Assembly: GCA_029287275.1 (NCBI GenBank)
Contig: JARFRL010000086.1
Coordinates: 1-6,319 of the forward strand
DNA: 6,319 nucleotides
Direction: 5' to 3'
Origin: Pontiella desulfatans
GTDB taxonomy: Bacteria > Verrucomicrobiota > Kiritimatiellia > Kiritimatiellales > Pontiellaceae
A program made the position numbers and the translations under genes. Below the pieces are notes generated by a model, which saw nothing but the letters and a program-made list of their open reading frames with translations, was not told the origin of the DNA and searched no databases. This document shows positions 1 to 5,911 of the stretch, piece after piece; positions within the stretch are counted from its first letter, which is position 1; each line of letters starts with the position of its first letter.

Positions 1-1275
1 CGGATTCCCGGTCGGATTGATCGCCAACGGAATACCCGGATGAGCCACGACCGTGCCGGCGCCTTTCAGCACCACCGTCGCGCCGAGCTTGTCGGCCGCC
101 ATGCGGGCCATGCCGAATCGGTCTTCCTGAACGTCCTCGACCTTCAGGCCGAACAACGCGGCGAACTCGCCGGGATGCGGCGTGAGAATGACGGGACATT
201 GGGCGGCGGATAGCGCGTCCACGTGATCCGCCAACACCGTGATGGCGTCCGCGTCCAGCACGAGCGGAACCTCCGACGTTTCCAAAAGGTGCAGCGTCTG
301 CTCGCGCGTGGTGGCCGAACGGCCCATGCCCGGCCCGGCCAGCACCGCGGTCCATCGGCCCTCCGGCATGCTTGAATGCACCATGACCTCCGGCGTCGCG
401 GGCGCGACGAGCGCGTGAATCGCTTCCGGAACGAAGGCGGAAACCAGCCCCGCGCCGGAACGCGCCGCGGCTCGGCTCGCCATCGTTACCGCGCCACTGT
501 ACCCCTTTGATCCGCCAACGCAGAGCGCGTGGCCGAACGCGCCTTTATGGGCGGCGCGCGGGCGGCGCGGAAAAAGCGGGGCGAGATCCGCGGGATGGAT
601 TAGTTCCGCCTCTTTATCGCCTTCGACCGCGTCGATGAAATCGGAAGGAATATCGAGATCGACGACTTCGAGGTTTCCAACCACGTCGACGTTTTCCGGC
701 TGGACGCAGTCGACTTTCGGCAGGCCCATCGCGACGGTCAGATCGGCGCGAACCTCCATCGCGGAAGGAACGTCGATCGCGACGATCAAGGCGCGGTCGG
801 CCTGGGAATCAATGAAGTTGATCGCGTCGGCGATCACGCCTCGGGGCTCGCCGGACGCTCCGGTTCCCAGCAGGCCGTCAACGACGATCTCGGCGTCGAC
901 GCCGCTTTCGGCGACGTAGCTCCAGTGCTCCGACGTGTCGAGCACCTCGTGCGGCGCGCCGGATTTTCTTAGTTTCTTGAAATGGATGAGCGCGTCGCCC
1001 TTGAGTTTGTTTTCCGGCGCGGCGAGCCAGCATTCCACCGGCCAGCCGTCCTCATGAAGCAGGCGGGCCGCGACGAACGCGTCGCCGCCGTTGTTGCCGG
1101 CGCCCGCAATGAACAGCGTGGGGGAATTTTCCAACTGATGATTCCCCGCCAAGCGGCGCAGCGCGTCGGCGAGCCCCTCGCCCGCGGCTAGCATCAGTTC
1201 CTCGCCGGAAACGCCGACCTCGTCGATCATCCGTTGGTCGAGTTCGCGCGCGGCGCTCGCGGTTACCAGCTTCAT
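1..1275 (-). CDS. nnr: Bifunctional NAD(P)HX epimerase / ADP-dependent NAD(P)HX dehydratase, 3' end cut by window edge
   Basis: This enzyme repairs damaged NADH and NADPH. The N-terminal YjeF_N domain interconverts R- and S-NAD(P)HX, and the C-terminal ribokinase-like domain dehydrates S-NAD(P)HX using ADP. I read 425 codons open to the left edge with no stop; family members are usually about 500 residues, so roughly 75-100 C-terminal residues are missing. In the epimerase domain (about 1-215), GNNGGDA lies at 60-66, DGLLGTG at 133-139 and IDVPS at 167-171. In the dehydratase domain (about 228 onward), HKGAFGHALCVGGS lies at 243-256, AGPGMGRS at 313-320, LDADAI at 340-345, LTPHPGEF at 364-371 and LKGAGT at 403-408. 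The window ends at NPTGNP, just before the expected GGxGDVLxG motif carrying the catalytic Asp. Two departures are visible: GDG is GDA, and about 13 residues after IDVPS are absent. The start ATG overlaps the pdxJ stop as ATGA, with no well-spaced ribosome binding site of its own, so it is probably translationally coupled. The family call is firm; intact epimerase activity is less certain. Confidence 0.93.
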   Translation of the reverse strand, partial: MKLVTASAARELDQRMIDEVGVSGEELMLAAGEGLADALRRLAGNHQLENSPTLFIAGAGNNGGDAFVAARLLHEDGWPVECWLAAPENKLKGDALIHFKKLRKSGAPHEVLDTSEHWSYVAESGVDAEIVVDGLLGTGASGEPRGVIADAINFIDSQADRALIVAIDVPSAMEVRADLTVAMGLPKVDCVQPENVDVVGNLEVVDLDIPSDFIDAVEGDKEAELIHPADLAPLFPRRPRAAHKGAFGHALCVGGSKGYSGAVTMASRAAARSGAGLVSAFVPEAIHALVAPATPEVMVHSSMPEGRWTAVLAGPGMGRSATTREQTLHLLETSEVPLVLDADAITVLADHVDALSAAQCPVILTPHPGEFAALFGLKVEDVQEDRFGMARMAADKLGATVVLKGAGTVVAHPGIPLAINPTGNP

Positions 1276-1991
1276 CCTTCGTAGTCCGCCATCGCCTCGA
1301 GCATTTCGCCAACGACTTCCTCCAGCCCTTGGAAGAGGGCGCGGCAGATGATGCTGTGCCCGACATTGAGCGTGTCGAGATGCGGAATGCAAAGAATGCC
1401 GCCGAGATTCTCGAGGTTGATGCCGTGGCCCGCGTTGACTTTAAGCCCTAGATCGCGCGCGTGGTCCGCGCCGCGGATGAGCCGCTCCATGAGCACGGCG
1501 CGCTCGTTCGGTTCGGCGTCGCAATACGCGCCCGTGTGCAATTCGATGGTCGGCGCGCCAAGATCCTTGCAGGCGACGATGGTTTCGATGTCCGCGTCGA
1601 TGAACATGCTGACTTCGATGCCCGCCTCGGAAAGACACTGAACGGTATCCTTGAGCGCGTCGAACTGGCCGATGACGTCGAGTCCGCCCTCGGTCGTGAG
1701 CTCATGCCGTTTTTCGGGAACGAGACACACCTCGGCCGGCCGCACGCTGAGCGCGATTTCGACGATGGATTCAACATTGGCCATCTCTAGATTGAGCGGC
1801 AGCGCCTGAAGCTCTTTCAGTCGGTAAATATCGTCGTCTTGAATGTGGCGGCGGTCTTCGCGAAGGTGGGCGGTGATGCCATGCGCGCCGGCCCGGGCGC
1901 AGAGTATGGCCGCGTCGAGCGGGTCGGGATAAACGGTACCGCGCGCTTGGCGCAGCGTGGCCACATGATCGATGTTGACGCCTAGTTTCAT
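1272..1991 (-). CDS. pdxJ: Pyridoxine 5'-phosphate synthase PdxJ
   Basis: PdxJ catalyses the last step of the DXP-dependent vitamin B6 pathway in the cytosol, condensing 1-deoxy-D-xylulose 5-phosphate with 3-amino-2-oxopropyl phosphate to give pyridoxine 5'-phosphate. The 239-residue product matches the family length of about 240 and is a TIM barrel. Visible family motifs are GVNIDHVATLRQARGT at 4-19, HLREDRRH at 42-49, NLEMA at 67-71, LVPEKRHELTTEGGLD at 90-105, FIDAD at 130-134, ELHTGAY at 150-156, KVNAGHG at 184-190 and NVGHSII at 209-215. The likely catalytic residues His42, Glu69 and His189 are all present. I chose the ATG at 1991 because the protein then begins like the family and AAGGAG lies 5 bases upstream; an in-frame ATG at 2033 would add 14 atypical residues. 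It follows the GGDEF-like gene by 78 bases and overlaps nnr by 4. The acpS gene often found between pdxJ and nnr is absent. Confidence 0.97.
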   Translation of the reverse strand: MKLGVNIDHVATLRQARGTVYPDPLDAAILCARAGAHGITAHLREDRRHIQDDDIYRLKELQALPLNLEMANVESIVEIALSVRPAEVCLVPEKRHELTTEGGLDVIGQFDALKDTVQCLSEAGIEVSMFIDADIETIVACKDLGAPTIELHTGAYCDAEPNERAVLMERLIRGADHARDLGLKVNAGHGINLENLGGILCIPHLDTLNVGHSIICRALFQGLEEVVGEMLEAMADYEG

Positions 1992-1996
1992 GCTAT

Positions 1997-2002
1997 CTCC
2001 TT
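1997..2002 (-). promoter_or_regulatory. Shine-Dalgarno site that fixes the pdxJ start
   Basis: On the minus strand AAGGAG stands 5 bases upstream of the ATG at 1991. This is a near-ideal ribosome binding site and decides between that ATG and the in-frame ATG at 2033. I see no convincing promoter or intrinsic terminator in the 78-base spacer (1992-2069). It holds only a small CTTGA-GGA-TCAAG hairpin at 2038-2050 without a T run, so pdxJ could be read through from the gene upstream. Confidence 0.85.
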
Positions 2003-2069
2003 CTGTGACGGATCGGGTTCGAACGTCGCCCATGGACCTTGATCCTCAAGACGATTCACCAATGCGGCT

Positions 2070-3341
2070 TTAGGCCTGAAGCGATTTGATGCTCTTCATG
2101 GGCTTGGACGGAACTTTATCATGGATTTCGGGATCGTAAACCGCGTAAGCGCGGATATCGTTCGTCCGACTGTGGTCGAGCACCCGCTGCCCCGCGACGT
2201 AGAGATGGTGCAGGTTGCGGCCGTGGTCCGGGAAGGTGGCGACCCCCAGCGTGATGCTGGTTTTCAGCTTTTTATGATCCGCGACGAACTCGCTTTGCTG
2301 AACAAGCAAGGTCACGCGGCGGCCGATGATTTCGGCTTCCTCCAAAGAACACTGAGCCAAAACCAGAAACGCGTGCTTTTCGTGGCGCCCGATCAAGTCG
2401 TCGGCGCGCAGGTTGTCCTGCAAGATCTTGCTAACGCCCACCAGCACGTCGTTGGCCGCGTCGTCGCCATGGAACCGTTCGATGTGATCCATGTTGTTGA
2501 CGCCAATGCAAAAGAGCGCGGCGGTTTGCTTCTTGCGACGGAACTCGCTCATGACGCGTTGCATGAAGGGCGAAATGGCGGAAGGCTTAAGCACCCCGGT
2601 CAGCTCGTCGAGCATCGCGCTCTTGCGCTTTTCCTTCCACCCTTTTGATTTTTCAGTGAGCTCGTCTTCGAACGCGGCGGCAATCGCTTCGTCGTCGTCC
2701 GGCTCGACGGGTTCGACGACCTCGTCCTCTTCATCCGCTTCCTCGTCGACTACCTCAGGCATGAAGACGGGAGCGTCCGCGGTGGTGCTCTCCAGCGCTT
2801 CCGTCGCCGTCTGAATCAACTCCCGGCCGCTCAGTCCGTGGCCGGGATAGGAGGCGATGCCGACGCGCATCTCGTCGAGCGAGATTTCGGGGCGGGTCTT
2901 CGCGACCTCGGCGATGACGCGCGAGAGAATCAACTCCGAATCCTCGGGCTCGGCCTCCGTGAACAACGCTCCGGTCCGATCGTCGAATACGCAGCTAATG
3001 TCGCCGCGGCGGGCGGCGCCCTTCATGGCTAGAATCAGGGCCGATCCCATGCGAACCGACTCCGCTTCGGCGCCAACCCGAACGAGGGAGAACGAGAACG
3101 ACGTGCCGCGGCGGGCGCAGCCGGCCAGATAGCGAGCGATCTGGACCCGCAGCACCTCTTCGTTCGAGGAGCCCATTTCCTCGGGCTGCGTGTCCTCCGC
3201 CTTTTGGATGATGCTTTGGAAACGGTAGTAGCTGGAAATTAGCGTGATCGTCACAAAGGAAAGCAAAATCGCCGCGAGAACGCCAAGCGCGCTCGTCATG
3301 GGATCAAGCTGAACGGCGATCGTTAGAGGAAGCAACTGCAT
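2070..3341 (-). CDS. Membrane-anchored protein with two degenerate GGDEF domains
   Basis: The 423-residue product has a short N-terminal segment, one predicted membrane helix (about 16-37), a first GGDEF-like domain (about 60-186), an acidic linker (196-230; 15 of residues 196-218 are Asp or Glu) and a second GGDEF-like domain (about 243-408). The fold call rests on VGIASYPGHG (160-169) with a following ELIQTATEALE in domain 1. In domain 2 it rests on DELTG (245-249), DDLIGR (314-319), a LGVATFPDHG segment and a closing YAVYDPE. The GGDEF signature itself is gone: DDRTG (120-124) and EKHAF (321-325) take its place. The metal-binding Asp of the DxDxFK region is also missing from domain 2 (GVNNMDHIERF). 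Diguanylate cyclase activity is therefore unlikely. Both domains keep RxxD at inhibitory-site spacing (R111/D114 and R312/D315), so c-di-GMP binding is possible but unproven. The start is uncertain: neither the ATG at 3341 nor the one at 3299 has a clear ribosome binding site, and both keep the membrane helix. No named family is recognised. Confidence 0.85.
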   Translation of the reverse strand: MQLLPLTIAVQLDPMTSALGVLAAILLSFVTITLISSYYRFQSIIQKAEDTQPEEMGSSNEEVLRVQIARYLAGCARRGTSFSFSLVRVGAEAESVRMGSALILAMKGAARRGDISCVFDDRTGALFTEAEPEDSELILSRVIAEVAKTRPEISLDEMRVGIASYPGHGLSGRELIQTATEALESTTADAPVFMPEVVDEEADEEDEVVEPVEPDDDEAIAAAFEDELTEKSKGWKEKRKSAMLDELTGVLKPSAISPFMQRVMSEFRRKKQTAALFCIGVNNMDHIERFHGDDAANDVLVGVSKILQDNLRADDLIGRHEKHAFLVLAQCSLEEAEIIGRRVTLLVQQSEFVADHKKLKTSITLGVATFPDHGRNLHHLYVAGQRVLDHSRTNDIRAYAVYDPEIHDKVPSKPMKSIKSLQA

Positions 3342-3347
3342 GAGATG

Positions 3348-3372
3348 AAAAAAGCGCGGTATTCAACCGCGC
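3348..3372 (-). terminator. Intrinsic (rho-independent) terminator after pal
   Basis: Read on the minus strand, GCGCGGT (3372-3366), a TGAAT loop and ACCGCGC (3360-3354) form a perfect 7-bp GC-rich stem. It is followed directly by six T residues (3353-3348). It begins 19 bases after the pal stop codon and would end the tol-pal transcript. It finishes only 6 bases before the first candidate start codon of the next gene (3341). Confidence 0.88.
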
Positions 3373-3391
3373 CATTCGAAAAGTCGGAAGG

Positions 3392-3910
3392 TTAATACAT
3401 CGCGAAAACGGCGCGGCGGTTTTCGCGCCAAGCCGCTTCGTCGTGTCCCATGTTGTCGGGCATTTCCTCGCCATAGCTCTTCGTCTGGATCACGGAGGGG
3501 TCGACGCCGAGGCTGATCAGATAGTCGCGCACGGCCAGCGCGCGGCGTTCGCCCAACGCGAGGTTGTATTCGCGGCTTCCACGCTCGTCGCCATGGCCTT
3601 CCACGATCACGCCCTGCCACTTGCTCTTGTTCAACAGACCGGCGACTTGTTCGCATTTTCCGGCTTCTTCCGGATTCACCTGCGAGCTGTCGTACGCGAA
3701 ATAAACGGGCCGCACCACGGAACGGTCGCCATCCGCCGGAAGGCCCTCGATGTCGTTCAGCGGCATGTCGCCGACGAGCGGGTCGCCATAAAGATTGTCG
3801 GAACCATACAAGTCGGCGTCGTTCGCGTTCTTGGAACGGCAACCGCCCAGCAAGGACAGCGAGCCGGCCACGGCCGCGAAAACAAACAGTTTGAAAATCA
3901 TCTTACTCAT
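3392..3910 (-). CDS. pal: Peptidoglycan-associated lipoprotein Pal
   Basis: Pal is an outer-membrane lipoprotein that binds peptidoglycan non-covalently and is positioned by TolB and TolA, keeping the outer membrane attached during constriction. The 172-residue precursor has a lipoprotein signal peptide (1-23) with lipobox L21-G22-G23-C24, so Cys24 becomes the lipidated N-terminus; Arg25 at +2 is compatible with outer-membrane sorting. After a flexible stretch (25-64) comes an OmpA-like domain (about 66-172). It contains VYFAYDSS (69-76), VEGHGDERGSREYNLALGER (103-122), SYGEEMP (145-151) and ENRRAVF (163-169). Asp108 and Arg123 match the spacing of the diaminopimelate-binding Asp/Arg pair of OmpA-like domains. 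The start at 3910 has only a weak GGGG eight bases upstream. The gene begins 21 bases after tolB ends and closes the operon before a terminator. Length and motif order are normal for the family. Confidence 0.96.
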   Translation of the reverse strand: MSKMIFKLFVFAAVAGSLSLLGGCRSKNANDADLYGSDNLYGDPLVGDMPLNDIEGLPADGDRSVVRPVYFAYDSSQVNPEEAGKCEQVAGLLNKSKWQGVIVEGHGDERGSREYNLALGERRALAVRDYLISLGVDPSVIQTKSYGEEMPDNMGHDEAAWRENRRAVFAMY

Positions 3911-3931
3911 TACTACTACCCCGCTTATGGA

Positions 3932-5116
3932 TTATGGAGACACGGCCGGCGAATACCAGTCGCCCGACCCTGAAATCAAAGCTACAGGAGAATCTTTGAG
4001 AGTGTCAAGGAGGTAGATGGCGGAACGGTAGTTCGAGGTGCGCGAGCAGACGATATGCCGGCCGTCCGGCGCCCAATGCGGATCCTCGTAGTCGGCCCAA
4101 TCGGTTTCCAGCTGGCGGAGCGTTCGGGCCACGGGATTGGCCACCATGATCCGGTATTTCCCGCCCACGCGGCTGCAATAGGTGATGTATCCGTTCTTGC
4201 CCCAATCCGGCGCGACGTTTTCCGTCCCGGAGCTCGACAAACGCTGCGCGGTTCCGCCGTCCGCGGGAATGATGTAGACGTGCGGCCGGCCCGAGGAGTC
4301 GGACACGAACGCGAGGTGCTTCCCGTCCGGCGACCAGCACGGACTCGCCTCGTTGCCGCGGCGCGTCTTCGTGATCCGCTTGAGAAAGCCCGTGCGCAGG
4401 CTCTTGACGTAAAGCTCGGGATTGCCGTCCTTGGAAAGAATGACCGCCATGCTTTTGCCGTCCGGCGAGATCGAGCCGCTGGCGTTCAGGCCGCCATAGC
4501 TTGAAAGCGGCTTGCCGCGGCCGGTCATGAACACGTTCGGGTAGCCGCTTTTATACGAGGTGTACACCACGTTTTTCCCGTCGGGCGTCCAGCCCGGGCC
4601 GACCACGATGCTGCGGTCCGTGGTCACCTGCCGCGCGTTTTTGCCGTCCATGTCGGAAACGTAGAGCTCTTTGCGGCCCGTGCGGTTGCCGACCATCGCG
4701 ATCCGCGCCGAGGCCATGCCCGGCTTTCCGGTGACGGCGAGGGTGATCGCGTCGGCCACGACGTGCGCCACCTTGCGGGCGTTGCGCGCGTCGTCCGTGA
4801 AGGATTTGCCCAGCACGCGCTGGCGGTCCGCGGTTTTATACACCTGCACGTCGGCCTTGATTTGACTCCCCGCGGTCGCCTGCCCTACCACGCTCACCGA
4901 AGCGGCGCTGGAGGTGACGCTGAAATAGCCCGATCGATTGAGATCCGCCTTCAAAACGGAAAGAAACGTTTTCGACGCCGCGTCGGCCCCCGTCCGAAAA
5001 CTCGCGAGGCTGATCGAGATTTTTCCCTGCCCCTGTCCCGTGACGTCAATCACCCGCTGACCGAGCGCGGCGCAACCGGTCCATAGCGCGCCGGATAGAA
5101 ACCATTGTCTTTTCAT
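3932..5116 (-). CDS. tolB: Tol-Pal system protein TolB
   Basis: TolB is the periplasmic component that exchanges between Pal and the TolA C-terminal domain. The 394-residue precursor has a Sec signal peptide (positive MKR, hydrophobic core 5-18, likely cleavage after ALG at 19). A small N-terminal alpha/beta domain follows (about 20-133), then a beta-propeller (about 135-394). Propeller repeats are recognised by recurring WxPDG-type turns: GWTPDGKNVVYTS, SISPDGKSMAVIL, CWSPDGKHLAFVSD, DWGKNGYITY and HWAPDGRHIVCS. The sequence ends in SPAVSP, like the FPAWSP close of E. coli TolB. VIDV at 22-25 after the cleavage site resembles the start of mature E. coli TolB, a segment known to contact partners. 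The N-terminal domain is about 30 residues shorter than in E. coli TolB. I chose the ATG at 5116 because GGAGG lies 8 bases upstream; an upstream in-frame TTG at 5131 overlaps that site. It starts 27 bases after tolA. Confidence 0.94.
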   Translation of the reverse strand: MKRQWFLSGALWTGCAALGQRVIDVTGQGQGKISISLASFRTGADAASKTFLSVLKADLNRSGYFSVTSSAASVSVVGQATAGSQIKADVQVYKTADRQRVLGKSFTDDARNARKVAHVVADAITLAVTGKPGMASARIAMVGNRTGRKELYVSDMDGKNARQVTTDRSIVVGPGWTPDGKNVVYTSYKSGYPNVFMTGRGKPLSSYGGLNASGSISPDGKSMAVILSKDGNPELYVKSLRTGFLKRITKTRRGNEASPCWSPDGKHLAFVSDSSGRPHVYIIPADGGTAQRLSSSGTENVAPDWGKNGYITYCSRVGGKYRIMVANPVARTLRQLETDWADYEDPHWAPDGRHIVCSRTSNYRSAIYLLDTLKDSPVALISGSGDWYSPAVSP

Positions 5117-5124
5117 GCGTGAAT

Positions 5125-5129
5125 CCTCC
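5125..5129 (-). promoter_or_regulatory. Shine-Dalgarno site that fixes the tolB start
   Basis: GGAGG on the minus strand lies 8 bases upstream of the ATG at 5116. The longer reading frame opens with TTG at 5131, whose first codons contain this very site, so the longer form would add five residues (MEDSR) ahead of a normal signal peptide and is unlikely. Confidence 0.85.
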
Positions 5130-5143
5130 AAATAACGGACAGG

Positions 5144-5908
5144 TTAATTGATGATCTGGAACCGCACGATAATATTATCGAGCGGATAGCCCTTGGGCGG
5201 CGGGCGCGGCAACATCCGCACGCTTTTCACCGCGGCCATCACCGTCGCGTCCCACTGGGCGTCGCCGGACGGCTGGGTCAATCGATATCCCGTAACCCGC
5301 CCGCTGGACGAGATTGAAATCGTGACGCTGGCCGGCCGGGCCGCGGGCGCGGCGGGCTTGGCCCACGCGTTTTGGAACACCGAGTTGATCAGCGCGTCGT
5401 ACGCCGCGATCTCGCTGGGATTGCCCACCGGTCCGTTCGGCGTCGCCGCCGAAGGCTGCTGCACGCTGGAGAGCGCCTTGGAAATCTCGCGGGGATCGAC
5501 CGCGGGCTTGGGCGGCTTCGCGGGCTCCACCTTTTTCCCGATTTTGATGTCTTTGGGGTCCACCGGCTTCCACTTCGGCTCCGTTTTCTTGGGCTCGATC
5601 TTTTTGGGCGGCTCGACTTTTTTCGGCGGTTTGATGATTTTCTTGGGTTGCTCGGGAATCTTCACCGGTTCCGGCGGGGGCGGTTCGGGCTCCGGCTGAG
5701 GCGCGGGCGGTTCCGGATCGGGCAGATCCTGAACCTCTTGCATCGCGACGGGCGGCGCGGGCTGGCCGAACTCGATGTAGGTCAAGATCTCCGGCTTCGG
5801 TTTTGGGCGGAAGCACCCTTTCATCATCGTCACGAGCGCGAGAAACCCGATCACCCCTAAATGAATGGCGAGCACCCGCCAGGCCACTCTACGTTGGAAA
5901 GCGTTCAT
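5144..5908 (-). CDS. tolA: TolA-like periplasm-spanning protein (TonB/TolA family)
   Basis: TolA couples the proton-driven TolQR motor in the inner membrane to TolB and Pal. The 254-residue product has a short cytosolic start (1-11), one membrane helix (about 12-29) and a proline-rich linker (about 50-139). A C-terminal TonB/TolA-type domain follows (about 166-254), with YDALINSVFQNAW (170-182), the strand VTISISSSGRVTGYRL (195-210), PSGDAQWD (213-220), a helix ending in AAVKSV, and LPRPPPKGYP (233-242). The linker is acidic first (no Lys or Arg in 58-82), then strongly basic with PKK-type repeats (88-134), like the Glu-Pro then Lys-Pro linker of TonB. It is not the long Ala-rich helix of E. 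coli TolA (421 residues), so sequence alone could suggest TonB; the place between tolR and tolB makes TolA the better call. The start follows the tolR stop by 3 bases; GGAGG at 5923-5927 is 14 bases away, so coupling to tolR translation is likely. Confidence 0.88.
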   Translation of the reverse strand: MNAFQRRVAWRVLAIHLGVIGFLALVTMMKGCFRPKPKPEILTYIEFGQPAPPVAMQEVQDLPDPEPPAPQPEPEPPPPEPVKIPEQPKKIIKPPKKVEPPKKIEPKKTEPKWKPVDPKDIKIGKKVEPAKPPKPAVDPREISKALSSVQQPSAATPNGPVGNPSEIAAYDALINSVFQNAWAKPAAPAARPASVTISISSSGRVTGYRLTQPSGDAQWDATVMAAVKSVRMLPRPPPKGYPLDNIIVRFQIIN

Positions 5909-5911
5909 GGC

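Noticed and set aside
1052..1366. Minus-strand 104-codon open frame overlapping the pdxJ/nnr junction
   Set aside because: It is an out-of-frame, Arg-rich translation of two well-supported genes and has no motif of its own.
2010..2030. GGTTCGAAC string resembling a tRNA T-arm
   Set aside because: It is only the short palindrome GTTCGAAC; no acceptor stem, D-arm or anticodon arm can be formed around it on either strand.
1992..2033. Upstream ATG at 2033 as the pdxJ start
   Set aside because: It adds 14 residues unlike the family and would swallow the strong AAGGAG site placed for the ATG at 1991.
2038..2050. CTTGA-GGA-TCAAG hairpin in the spacer before pdxJ
   Set aside because: It has a 5-bp AT-containing stem with a 3-base loop and no following T run, too weak to call a terminator or regulatory element.
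2121..2648. Long plus-strand open frame opposite the GGDEF-like gene
   Set aside because: It lies wholly antisense to a gene with recognisable domains, has no family motifs, and is expected from GC-rich codon use on the other strand. The same holds for the plus-strand frames at 3443-3973, 4055-4504, 5193-5699 and 5372-5860.
2070..3341. Active diguanylate cyclase
   Set aside because: Neither domain keeps GGDEF/GGEEF, and the metal-binding Asp of the DxDxFK region is missing in domain 2.
5072..5116. Possible lipoprotein signal in TolB (Cys15 in LWTGC)
   Set aside because: The -3 position is Trp, which does not fit a lipobox, and a normal signal-peptidase I site (ALG) follows; TolB is a soluble periplasmic protein.
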